Assembly (NCBI GenBank): GCA_030272585.1
Contig: BSYQ01000001.1
Coordinates: forward strand, 6,758,001-6,822,000
Length of the DNA: 64,000 bases
Direction: 5' to 3'
DNA from: Bryopsis sp. KO-2023
Taxonomy: Eukaryota; Chlorophyta; Ulvophyceae; Bryopsidales; Bryopsidaceae
Part shown: positions 11,871 to 23,207 of the stretch, in pieces
Position numbering within the stretch: position 1 is the first letter of the stretch
How the letters are laid out: each line of letters opens with the position of its first letter
Program-made: the position numbers and the translations under genes
Notes under the pieces: generated by a model
Databases searched by the model: none
What the model saw: the letters and a program-made list of their open reading frames with translations, nothing else
Told to the model about the DNA's origin: nothing

Positions 11871-13218
11871 CTCGAAGCGCTACAGAGTTCGGAACGGTAT
11901 AGACTTGCACAGGGAAGGGACTCAAACACAAGGTCTAGAATATGTGTGTCGAGATTTATGTGTTGTGGCGTGTGTGATTCGATGTTGGTTATGGATAACG
12001 AGATATGGCCTCGCCTGTCATATCACACTACGTGTTGCCCCATCCAATTGAGGAAGTTGCTATTATTTTTGAGTGAACCAGCCACCATCCACGTTGCAGG
12101 AGGCCACCAAAAGCCAAATTCCAGTAATGGATCTTTCGACATTAGTGATTGGTCCAGCGCCCTTGGGAGAATGATTTCTGGCCCCAGAGCACCCCGCACG
12201 TCAATCCTCTCGAGAGCTTTCTCGGGAGGTTCGCTCCACCACGGGTGTTTCGTAGCGGTTACCCCACTGCAACGTACGTGAAGTTCTTGTTTTGAATGTG
12301 TAATGTGTGAGTTCACATGGACTGAGAGAGTTAATCTCTCCCAGCCAAGGAGAGTTAATCGAACGCTTGGAAAACCTCCCTTCGAGAAATCGAAGCAAAG
12401 CAACGACGACCTCAAGCTCGACGCTTTCACTTGCCCTCGACTCTTGGAGACTAGCTCTTCTTCGTACTTTTTATATTGTTTGTTGTGTCAAAGTCACGAG
12501 GTATGAGGTAGAACTCAACGTTGGAAAAGTGGAAAGGGGAACAAACAAACAAACAAACAAACAAACAAACAAACAAACATATATTACAAAAAGTGGAAAG
12601 GGGAACAGTGCGAATTCAGACAAATTCCCAGATTGAATCCATCTACGCTCGTCTACTCTGAGACATGTGACACAAACGTGGGCGAGTTGTGGTTCTCGCA
12701 TGTTCTTCTTTGTCTTGCTGAGTTGAGTGGCAACTGGCTGTACCCAAAAAATTCGGCACGTGTCCGGAAAATTTCAACAGGGATCACTTTGATTTTTTTT
12801 CGCTTCGCTTTGGTTTGTGTCCGACAAGAATCTCCAGAAAAAAATTCCCGGTGAGAATTTGGTTTTGGAGGAAAGGAAATACATTTGAGAATGGTCGTCA
12901 ATCTGTCGACCTTCATATCAAAGCAGTCCAGGAGGTTCAGGTTCAGACGATTGTCACAACGGTCAGGATTATGCGCCAATACTCGTTCCAGCCAATGATC
13001 CCAAACCGGATTTCCAATGGACCAACATAACAAGTGACCCTTTGCCATGACGCCTCTCCACTCCATAACACCCACAAAATATCAATACAAAAGAATTAAA
13101 TGGAAAAACCCCTCCATGGTGTCCTTGGGGCAAACCAAAATCGACCACACAAAACCAGTAAAAGAAGCACTAGCAAAAAAAGAAATGACATGGCATCGTA
13201 TTTCCTTTTGAACGATTT
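11871..13218. other. Intergenic: spondin upstream region / AKR2-like 3' flank
   Basis: 1.35 kb between two minus-strand genes. It contains an AAAC microsatellite (12540-12579), a duplicated GAGAGTTAATC near 12326 and 12350, and a CGTACGTG element at about 12273. ORFs here are short with no recognisable product. Confidence 0.5.
12540..12579. repeat. (AAAC)n microsatellite
   Basis: About ten uninterrupted copies of the tetranucleotide AAAC, between the spondin gene and the AKR2-like gene. Confidence 0.95.
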
Positions 13219-15206
13219 TTACTGGTCCTGGAACGACGGTGCTGCTGCTGAACCATCCTCCAAAGCCTTGACGAGCGCTTCGTCTTTCAAAACAGGGTTC
13301 TCCTTATTTAAACTGCACCGAAAAAAAAACAAACACGAAACGGTGTGAAATGATGGGCTGCAGAGCGACCGAAGAAAAAGTTCATATCTGCATCAACATT
13401 CCTCTTCTGGGAAAAATGAAGGAAAAAAATGATTTGGGGGGGGGGGGGGTCATACTCAGTGTGGTGCATTCATCATGCAAAGAACAAGTATTATGCATCA
13501 TAAGGAGCACGATTGTCCAATTCAAAATACCATGATAATGTTTAACAATGTTTCTTCTTTTTCTACTGCTATCCACACTCACTTCGCCAGATCGAACGGA
13601 GTCTTTCCCGATTGATTTTTCGTCGCAGCAACTGCTCCATTGTCCAGCAGCCTCTTGACAGCGACAGGCCTTCCGTAGCCAGCAGCATAGTGCAATGGAG
13701 TGTTGTCCTTTGCATCTTTCATTTCTACGTTTGCCCCAGCACCGCACAGAGCATCGATGATGTCCATGTGCTGAGTAGCCACTGCAAAATGCAAAGGAGT
13801 TCGCTTCTCCTTGTCGATGATGTTGGGGTCCTGGACACAGAATTTTCAATAAGAAAATTAATCCAAATCTCCCACCAGACTCTCGACAAACTTCAAATAT
13901 TGAAAAAAATCATGTATGTAAAGTATGGCCATGACTTTTTTTAATCGAGATCATCTGGGCGCCAAGGTGAGACTGCACACCAAGAATCTTCTACTCCGAA
14001 GAAAATTGGGTTATTGATGATCAGGCTGCCTGACTGATGGAATTCAAGCTGCGTTTTCTTTTGTACCTTTCCAATTGCAAGGAAGTCTTCCACAGCTTCC
14101 AAATCTCCAAACCTAAAACACAAACACAATTACAACATTCATATTTCGATCCTCACAAAACAAAAGACGAAAAAAAGAGTGAATATGATAATTTTCTCAC
14201 AAGCTTATTCTGATCTCACCTCGCAGCATCCAAAAGATCGTTCACTTCAGGAGCAGGTGGCGGTGGGGCAGGGGCAGCTGCAGCTGCAGGTGCGGCTGCA
14301 GCTGGGGGAGGAGCTTCTGGAGAGCCAGCTTCAGGCTGGGCCACCGGAGGAGCTCCTCCATACCCCGTCGGGAGCGGCCCCAATTTCTGACTAATTTTCT
14401 TCATCATTTCTGGATTGTTAAAATATCTCATCATAGCTCCGAACCCGTTTTGTTTCATGTCGTCAAACATAGGTTTCAGCTCCTCGTCCTCTTGCAATGC
14501 CCGAAGTCTGGCTTGCATCTGGAAAAAATGCAAGGGAAGAGATTATATCTTTTCGTGGCTGTTCGCATCATAAAATGCTCACAATCTTTAATCTTTTGAG
14601 AGTTAATCAAATCAATTCGAGAAAAGAACCTTCCAGGTTTTATGTTGAGTCAGACATGCAGTAAAACAGGGATGGGATTTGGGTTGCCCGATGATCATGC
14701 ATCGATTCATTACAAAGGAATATAATATAATATATATGTATGTGTTATTTATTAATTTCAAAGGAGATACCTCTTCGGATTGCATGACGGCCATGGTCTG
14801 TTGCATCTGTGCTTGCATTCGGGGATCTTTGGCAGCTTCTTGAAGCTGCTTGATCCTCTCAGCCACCTGAAACCACATGCATTGCTCAATCGGAATTGAG
14901 GTGTGGTAGCTAAGCCAGGTGAAACCCCACACCCCTATCTCCCCAAACACACAAAACACCCCAACGTGTAACTGCGACCACCTTGGGATCTTTCATCGCC
15001 TCCTCTTGAAGGGCTTTCATCTTTTCGGGGTCGACGTTCGGTGGCATCCCGGGGAAGCCAGCCCGTGCTTGGACACCATTTTTTCGCGTGGTGTTGAAAG
15101 TCGCCGGCGACCGAACCGTCGAAGGTCGGATGCGCCTGGCGGAGGCGGAGGTCGCCGCGGGGGAGACTCGAGAGGCGGCGCCACAAGCGGGGGCGTGAGG
15201 AACCAT
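13219..15206 (-). CDS. AKR2-like ankyrin/STI1 protein with a plastid transit-peptide-like N-terminus
   Basis: The start at 15206 gives about 50 residues rich in Ala, Ser, Arg and Thr with no acidic residues (SPAATSASARRIRPSTVRS), ending at a VQAR-A site typical of chloroplast transit peptides. Next come STI1/DP-like helices (VDPEKMKALQEEAMKDP; ERIKQLQEAAKDPRMQAQ), then MMRYFNNPEMMKKISQKLG (about 14385-14440), a Pro/Ala linker, and C-terminal ankyrin repeats including NTPLHYAAGYGRP (about 13690). The order and the 'MM+Y.N.PE..KK' and 'NTPLHYAAGYG' motifs match plant AKR2. AKR2 is a cytosolic chaperone that delivers chloroplast outer-envelope proteins. Here the N-terminus suggests import into the plastid instead. 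The C-terminus is LNKENPVLKDEALVKALE plus a short tail. It is head-to-head with the Jagunal gene. Confidence 0.75.
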
Positions 15207-15431
15207 GTCGAGAGGGAAAAAACGAGGGATTGCGCCTTCGAGACACAATCTCAGCAAAAAAAAAGTGTGTGATTCTGATTTCGGAGCGTCTGGCGGATAG
15301 CCGCCTGATGTGTGTAGTACGGCACGTGGAAAGTACCAGTATAATTTCGCAAAGTATTTGGCATATTCACCACTTGGATTTAACTTGGACACCAGCGTTT
15401 AGAACAGAAGGCACCAGTGTGAAAGTCGACA
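15207..15431. promoter_or_regulatory. Shared bidirectional promoter region (AKR2-like / Jagunal)
   Basis: 225 bp separate the divergent start codons. A CACGTG palindrome (E-box/G-box core) lies at 15323-15328, near the middle. The function is inferred from position only. Confidence 0.5.
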
Positions 15432-17195
15432 ATGGCGCGTGGAAGCGGGCCTCGACCGGTGTGTTTGGCAAGTTCGTCGTGCGTTGGTTCGGGGGGAAGT
15501 GTGAGTTTGTGCAGAGATTGAATCAGATTCAATGTGGTGTGGCTGCAGGAAGGAACGGATGGCTCCGACTTTGGCTTCCGGATGGTCATCCACGACCGTA
15601 AGTTTGCATCGACTCTATTTCAAAATCCTGTATTACCTTCTTTTGTTTTTTTCGTTGGTTGCTGCAGAACCCTTTGCCCCAATATGTTGCTTCAGCTATG
15701 AAACTGCTTCTCCTAAACAATTTTTTTTTTGGTTCAGGCTACAAGTTTATGGCGGACCTGCGGAAGTACAACAAAATTCTTGCATTTTCTCATGTATGGG
15801 ATGTTGCCCTCTGGCCTCGGAAGAAACTACCAGTTCAGTATGGTGGATGTCAATGATTTCGATCTTGCAGGTTCCCCTGCTACTCCTCTCGTGCGCCTGG
15901 TGTTCGGTCGGGATGCTTGCAGGTAGTGAACGGATCTATCACCACAACTAAAGTTTTTTTTTAAGGTTGATATGATTTGTGCATGTGTTGTCTGCCCATG
16001 GCAGATTTTCTGAATTCAGTTACCTCCACTGGAGTTTTTCTGAAAAAAAATGACGCTCTCGAATTTCTGTCCAGGTCATCCATTCCCAAATGCCATTGGT
16101 TTCTTGGTCGTGCTGGAATTCTTCTGCTTGCTGTCTTACTTTCTCGGTGGGTTTTTTGTGGTTTTTTCTTTTTCTCTCTTTTTTTTTGTGAATAAAGTTT
16201 CTGTTTGTTGAGCTTTGGTTTTTAGTTGGGATGGATCTCTTGCTGAGAACTTGATCCACTCTGAAAAATTGCAGCGGCTCCTGGTACTGGACGCGAGAAG
16301 CTAAAGTACATGAAAATGTATGGCTTTTTGATCGGCTTGATTGCGGCTGAGGTAAGGAAGACATGTGTGTCTTTCCCTTTTTTCTCTCTCTTTTTTTATA
16401 CTCATCAGATAGTCCAAGTCGTAAAGTATGCTCCTGCATCCTCTCTTTTTAAACTCTCCTGGCTTTTTCAACTTTGTAATTGCCTGTCTCAGAGCATGAA
16501 TATTGCAAAGCCATCTTCAAGTTATGAGTGTATGTTTTTTGCCACGAGGTGTTCCACTCGTTTCTCATATTGTTTGCACTCGGCCTGGTAATGGTTAATA
16601 ACTAAACAGAGGCAGGACGAAAAAAACGTGCAGGGCTTTTGAGATTTTCTTTCAAGCATCTGATTGAGTTGTCCTGGTTGGTGTGATCTCAGCACATTCT
16701 CACACGCTACTGGTATCACGTGAGGCACCCGAAAGATGAACTCTACCCGAAAGTTTTCGCCCACTATTTGGAGCTTCACTATGGTGTCACCAACACAGGT
16801 AGAAAGGTTTATTGTGCATGATGCCTATTGTACAGAAAACCCTCCAAACCATCGTTTCGCCAACAATGCAGAGGTTTCACTGGGGTTTGATAAAAAGTAA
16901 TTAAATTGATGGTCCATTGCACAATGAAGTTTGTAGCAGTTTGTGCAAAATAGCAACAGAGTCGTGGTTTTGGTGGTGACATCTGAGGTGCTTTTGTTTT
17001 GATATGTTCACAGCGTCGGTGCAAAAGACTCTGGAAATCGGGGAGGCGACGCTGGATGGGGTGTTGTGGGTGATTCTCATTGCGGCAGCCTTCGTGTGTA
17101 GGTCTTATGTTTTGATAAAACGGAACCCTGCTGAATCCGACTCAAGCGGCGCCCCCGCTGGGGAATCTGAAGGCGGCCAAAAGAAGGATAGATAG
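15432..17195 (+). CDS. JAGN1: Jagunal homologue (JAGN1-like), ER multi-pass membrane protein, 8 exons
   Basis: Jagunal is an ER membrane protein needed for ER organisation and early secretory traffic; human JAGN1 is required in neutrophils. The model joins 15432..15458, 15549..15597, 15738..15793, 15871..15922, 16075..16146, 16275..16351, 16693..16798 and 17014..17195, and stays in frame throughout. The N-terminus reads MARGSGPRP then EGTDGSDFGFRMVIHDRY. This matches the diagnostic 'RGGPR..GTDGSDF..R..V..HY' start of animal Jagunal. Four hydrophobic segments follow (for example VPLLLLSCAWCSVGML and IGFLVVLEFFCLLSYFL). The last is WVILIAAAFVCRSYVL, followed by a short hydrophilic C-terminus ending in KKDR, which may be an ER-retention-like dibasic tail. 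The first three exons are small, and their join was fixed by the GTDGSDF motif. Confidence 0.85.
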
Positions 17196-17828
17196 TTGCA
17201 GTCCATGGGTGGAGGATGGGCATTTGTTGTGCCCAATATCTTGGCCTTATTTTTTTCTGGTTCGAATCGATCGATTGCTTTTTGGTGTTTCCGCTCTGTT
17301 TGTTGCGATCGTGTGAATCAGATCATGATTTCTGTTGGGCTACTGTTGCGGTTGAGGGAAGGAGGTCGGTGATTTCAAAGTATGAACTTGTTCTTTGTTC
17401 GAAAAACAAACCGCACTCGGTCACTGACCCAGCCACACAGTGGTGACGACGTGTGGAGCGTTCCTTCCAGTGTGAATTTGTACTCAGGGCTTTCCGGCAC
17501 CCACCCGTCACAATTTGCAGGAGGTAGGGACGTTTCGCGAAACAGTGCGACGCTTGGTGACTGGTCAACCTTCAGATTGACGACTTCTCGTTTTGGGTCA
17601 ATGGGTGCTGCTGCAACCCGACAGACACTGCGCGAGTTTGATGTGGCCACCCATCTTAACGATCCACAACGAAAATCCACACATAACGAACCACACAGAA
17701 CAGCATCATCAACCAGAGGGCTAACCGCTGAGAGAAAAAAAAACACACCAACTACCCAAACCGATGCAATCCTTTCGACAATTCCTCATTCGTTCATTCT
17801 TTCTCGACACAGGAAAAGAGACGTGCTG
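17196..17828. other. Intergenic spacer / 5' region of the next gene
   Basis: 633 bp between two plus-strand genes. An open frame continuous with the next gene starts at 17382, so part of this could be an N-terminal extension, but its composition is not protein-like. Nothing else is recognised. Confidence 0.4.
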
Positions 17829-20800
17829 ATGGTGAAAAAACGATACACCTTTAGCAGTAGCGATGATGAGCCGTCAGAGTCCCCCGCACGTGGTCGAAAG
17901 AAACCGTCGCTCCCGCCGCCACCAAGAGCTTTACGAACCATACCCCACATTGACCTGAGCAGCGACGACGACCTTTTCAGGCGTCGTCCAAAAGCCACGC
18001 ACCAGGACGTCAAGGCAAGGCCGTCGACGTCCAAACACGACGCCGCAGAAAACAGCAGCAGTGAAAGCGAGTTTGAGTTTAACTACAAGAAAGCGCTGAA
18101 GAGACACAATGAAAGGCGTCAGCGAAAGGAAAAAGATGTCGAACGGGAAGAGCGTGAACAGAAAGACAAGGGGCCCGACTGGTGCAGTAGCTGCAGCGGC
18201 TCCGTTTGTGGGGACTGTACAAAAGAGGGAACAAAAAAGCAAGGGAGGTTGCTGGCGAGAGTCCAAAATGAGAGAATGCAAGGAAACGAATTGGTGGAAT
18301 CTCGCGAAATTGAAACCAGGAATGTCGAAAGAGGCGCCAAGGCTGCCAGAGCATCGCACAAACGGTCAACCAGGGTCGAGCCAGAATCCATGGAGAGCAG
18401 CGAGGACGATGGTTTGATGGCGTCAAAATCCTATCGACTGCTCGAGCGCCACCTCAGAAGGAAAGAAAGTGAAAGAGGCGAAAATCAAGCGTTCAGCACC
18501 AACGACGAGCCTTTGAGGAAAACTTTCGAAGAGAATTTGACCCCCAGAAAGCAATCCAGACAAAAATTTGTCTGGGACAGCGACAGCGGCGAGGAACTTG
18601 CGGTTCAGCGCATGAAGCACGACAGATCCGGTGCTGTTGCGAGGAGTAGGGGTGTTGTTGTGCGCGCCCCACCTAGTCCAGTGAGACGAAGCAGCGCACA
18701 CAGAGGGGAATCAGAGGAAGATACGGACGACGACCTCGACTTGCTTGACAGAAATCTCAGCAGAGATAAGCAGCACTTTTCGCGCAGCAAAGGGGATCAA
18801 CGTCTAGCCAAGGCACCTGGCATCAGACGGCGCGAACAATTCCAGCTGGAGCCCAAGAAAAAGAACACGCAGCACGGCAATTCAGAAAAAGTAACCAAGC
18901 CCAAAAGTTTCGCATTCCACGAGGACTATGTCCAGCTCAAAAAGCCAATGGTTTCTGTTCTTGAGGGTGGGCATTTGGATCGCCATACCGGCTCGGAACA
19001 ACTGGTCTGGGACCGTAAGAAGCACAGAGAATCTCTTGCAAAACTCTCTGACGCCGCTCCTCACGAATGGCGGCCAAAGAAAAGAGAGACTTTTGCAGAG
19101 GTGAACGATAGCGCGAGTGGTCGTTATAAAGCTATCAACGATGACAGCCAAGGGCGACGAGTGTACCTTCGAGACCAAGCTACTTCCCCAATCAAGTCAC
19201 GGGTGGCAAGCCCGGAAGTTTCAAAAAAAGGAATTGGTGTTGGCAGAAGTCATACCAACGACCAACGTTTCTTTGGGCCCTCAATAGATTCGGCATCGTT
19301 TGCAAAGGTAGCAGGGGCAGCGTGCACAGTGATGGAGTCGCCTTCATACCATGGCAACGAGAATGAAAGTCGAGTTCTCTTCCGCCGCGACCCTGGAAGG
19401 TAGTGCTGGGGCCTGTTTCATATTTTTTTGGTTTTCCCGCCTGAGGGGGAGCTGCCTCTCCTCGAAAGCAATAGTAGTGAAATGTATCTGCTCACTTTCA
19501 GAGACGTCGATATTCATCAAGGTAGATCCAGATCCACGAGGCGAACGCGTTCACCATCTCAGCGGACGCACTCAGCTCCAGCGTCTGAGTGCAGAGATGC
19601 ATATCCAAACGAAGGGACCTGCCATCAATATGGAACAAATTCAACGCCACACAGGAGGGAAAAGCAACAGCGTCGTGTTGAGGACGAAGGCACCCAGAGC
19701 AAATCGGGTGATTTTCGACGCGAAACTGCGGCAGCACAAGAAGGGCCTTCACGAGCACTACAGCACTCAAGAGAATATCAACCATACTCTGATGACTCGC
19801 GAGTTGAGGGTGAGCAGGAGAGAAGGGATGCCATTGAACCGAGGCAGAGATCTTGGGGCGAAGGAAACTCAGCTAGGAGGTCACAAGAAATCGAAGACAA
19901 GAGGGAGAGCTCACAAAGAGATCAAACTGGTAAGACTAAAAGAGTATTTGCATTCTCCAAGATGGAATTCTTTAACGATAACTTTGAACTTGTACATTCA
20001 TTTCATCCACGATGGAGTTTATGCTGAAAACAAATTGGATTGGGGTCATGCAAAGGGGATCCAGGAGCCACCAACTTCCACAAGGATCGTGGTGGAGCAC
20101 TTGCTTCGATCGATACTAAGCTCGACCTCAACAAAGCTTCTCAATGGAACTCGTTTGATGACTCTCGTGGGATACGTCCTCACCATGGCGAGCCAGAATC
20201 ACCTAGGCGTTCTCAGCAAGCTGGACCAGTCGACGAGCAAGATGTTAATGTGCTTCTGGAAAAGACTGTATCCGAAGCAGTCCGCATTGTCGGCGACAAA
20301 TTAATGTGTGTGCCCTCGAAAGGAAGATCAACGGAACTCTTGTCCTATCTCGTTCCTTGTAGGCTTTTATAATAGCCTTGTGGTGTTCACAGCTCCAAGA
20401 TGTCCAAACGGGACTCGAAGGTCGAAGGCCTTATTAACGGCTGCATGGACAATTGCGTTCAGCTGGGAGGAGAGATTTCAGATCTGCGTTGCAACGTTCA
20501 GGCATCCACAGCGCGACAGGAGGAGAAAATTCGAAGGTTGATCGAGGAGGCCAGGCCGATCAACGAAACCGTCAAAGAGCTTCAGGAAAAGGTAGCTTTG
20601 CTGCCATCCACAGAAGGTCCCCTTCCTCTTTACGTGTAGCTTTCACAGAATCGGTGTGTTGGCCATACCAGAGAAAAGTCAAATTTGCACTACTGTTGCA
20701 AGTAGCGGAAAGTGTTGCAATGTGGCTTGTTTGTCAATTGAATGAAAACGCGCATTTGTCCCTGAGCAAGTTTTTTGCCTTTGTGCTGTACTAGTTCCGC

Positions 20801-22031
20801 AGGGGGGATTTGGAAAATACGGTTGGGAGAACATCTGAAGTCCTCAGAGGTTTGTCCAGCCGCCTGGATCATTTGGAGAGCAGAATGGCCGGGCAATTGG
20901 ATCGTTTGTCGAAATACAGCCAACAGACCCTGGAGGAGCGAATATCCCAAACCCAAACCCAGCCGTCAGGTGAGCAAGCATCTTCACACAGGTTTGCAAA
21001 GATATATACATGTACACTCCAAAAATCTCAAGTTCATCATTCGACGCGATTCTTTACAGGCTCTCAGGAGTCAAGGCTCCAGGACCTCGAAAATACCATT
21101 CACGAGCTGAAGAACACGATACGCTCGCCGAAAACCGTCGCAAGGTTAGAACAGGATATCAGGCGTGTACAAGGAGAGGTAGGACAGTGTCTGGAAGAAG
21201 TTGTGAACTGTCGATCAGAGAACAAGGGGTCGCTGAACAAGATGCGCGACGGAATTGCTCGCTTGGAGGAGGATTTCAGACGCACTACATCAGAAACACG
21301 TTCCAAGGTAGCTTGTGGTCGAAAGAGGTGTAAGATTCGTGCGCGCTATACCAGCAAAGTCGACAAAAAAACCCACAATTGTTTGCTTCTCGGGTGGCAT
21401 GCAGATTGACTTTCTGGAGACTAAAGTGGGCACAGTGCACGATCGTGTCCGTGGGCTCGAAAAATCAGAAGCCTCCGCCAAGTCCGGAATCAGAAGGACC
21501 GAGCACAAGATAGAAAACGTGGAGATTCTAGTTGAGCAAGTGGCGGCTGCATGCAACGCCACTGTGAAGGCGGTGGATCAGAAGCACCTGCGATTCAAGA
21601 ACTCTCTCCGCGTCATAAAGGAAGCAGCAGCCGTCACAAACGCCAAGTGCGACGCCTTGGCAGAGGCCATGGCAAAGCTACACAAGGATACCGTCGGAAA
21701 AACTGACGACAAGTTGAGGGAGACAAGGGATTCCAATACTAGGGATGCTCCTAACAAAGCTCAGGAATGCCACCATGATCGAGAGTACCTTGCGCACGTT
21801 ACCGTCGAGAGGACAGGAAAGGAACGAAAGCCTGGGGATGCTCGCAAGCATCAATATCTTGTCAAGGACAAGGGTCCAATTCTGCAAACACCAGGTAGAG
21901 AATGCCCGTCCAGAGAACCAACAAAAAAAAAATATTGCAATTGAGCACATCTCGAGTTTCAGGTTTTCATTTGATTTCCAGGGGCGAGAACAGTGGAGGT
22001 TATCCCATCGAAGCCTCCTGTTCACAGATGA
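17829..22031 (+). CDS. Large disordered protein with a Cys cluster and C-terminal coiled coils, unknown function
   Basis: The first exon (17829 to about 19400) starts MVKKRYTFSSSDDEPSE and is very rich in Ser, Asp, Glu, Arg and Lys. It carries one CxxCx4CxxC cluster (WCSSCSGSVCGDC, about 18179-18220), which could bind zinc. Exons from about 19510 to 20330 continue the disordered Arg/Ser/Glu-rich region. Those from 20400 to 21900 encode amphipathic coiled coils (ISDLRCNVQASTARQEEKI; TVGRTSEVLRGLSSRLDHLE; RLQDLENTIHELKNTI; VHDRVRGLEKSEASAKSG). The last small exon ends VIPSKPPVHR with a TGA at 22029-22031. The layout suggests a cytoskeletal, basal-body or nuclear scaffold protein. I recognise no family. 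An in-frame ATG at 17382 is possible but less protein-like. Confidence 0.65.
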
Positions 22032-22409
22032 CGATTTTTCGTCTTGGAAGGGGAAGTGAGAGTTGATCAGGAAATTTCTTTGTTGGGATTGGGGCGGAAA
22101 TGGGTGTGACTGTTGTCTTGAAGGGTCGTTTTGAAAGGTTTAACGCACCAACTTTTGTGGAAGCCTGTGTTTTCGTTTTCGCCCCACGTAACTGCTGATC
22201 AAAGTATTGTGTCTATCAATCTATCTATCGATGCGCAGTGTCGAATCCCAGTCTTCAAACCGACAGTCTAATTTTAAACTATCAACATATCCCCTGATTG
22301 AGCTTTGGACACAACCAAGGATCAGGATTTGATGGGAGAAGTACCTGGATGCTTGGAACAATCAAATGTTTTATTTCCCCATGGACATTAGTTGTGATAT
22401 ATACATATA

Positions 22410-22940
22410 CAGTAGACACCGCTTTGTCCGCCCCCGGATAATCAAACCCACCGCCTTTTAAGCCCAAATCGCCAGGAACGGAATTTTTAGGGGGGGGGAC
22501 CCATCGTTTTATCAGCCCGATCATCGGATAATCAGCCCAACCAATCGCGAATTTCATACGCGAATGGTCGAACGAAGAACGCGCAACGCAAAGGGAATGT
22601 CAAACGGTCGCACAAAATGAATACAATGCAAAAAAATACAAAATCGTCGACTGTTTGCTTCTGTTTCTGGACGTCATATTCGTTCCGATGGTAGTCGGCC
22701 TGGAGCGCCGAGGCTATGACAAGATGGAGGAGTACGAGAGTGCCCAAGACGGTGCATGGAGTTACTTCGACAGCGGTTGAACCGCCAGGCCACTATTAAC
22801 GAGTTTTTTTTTTTTAGAGTTCGATTCGAAAGCGTGCGCGTCTGGGAAAGGGGAAATGTAAGACACCGTTTTTTGAAACAATCGTTTATTATGCCCGAAA
22901 AAGCGTGGCCCGAATGTGTTCGATAAAGCGGTGTCTACTG
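22410..22940. mobile_element. Non-autonomous pogo/Tigger-like DNA transposon (MITE), 531 bp
   Basis: The ends are terminal inverted repeats: CAGTAGACACCGCTTTGTC at 22410-22428 pairs with the reverse complement of GATAAAGCGGTGTCTACTG at 22922-22940, with one mismatch. Both ends are flanked by TA (22408-22409 and 22941-22942), the target duplication of Tc1/mariner/pogo elements. The CAGT start and the internal GGATAATC-type subterminal repeats (near 22435 and 22521) resemble the pogo/Tigger subclass. There is no transposase-length ORF, so it would depend on an autonomous element elsewhere. It lies in the spacer between two convergent genes. Confidence 0.85.
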
Positions 22941-23207
22941 TACCACCATTGCTCATTATGAGATTCCCGGGGGCTGGAACGTTGATTGATGTGATGCTCC
23001 TCTGCCACTCAAGAGTGCTAATTACAACTGCCTCCACAACGCACAACTGCCCCCTTCTATCTCAAACAAGAAAAAATTAATACGAGTGAGACCATTTGTT
23101 GCATCTTGCCTCAAAAATCCGACGGAAAAATAAGGTACACTGCTACAAAACCCCCCATACATCACGCCTTCCCAAAAATTGTCAAAAATTTTCACCCAAC
23201 CATCATG

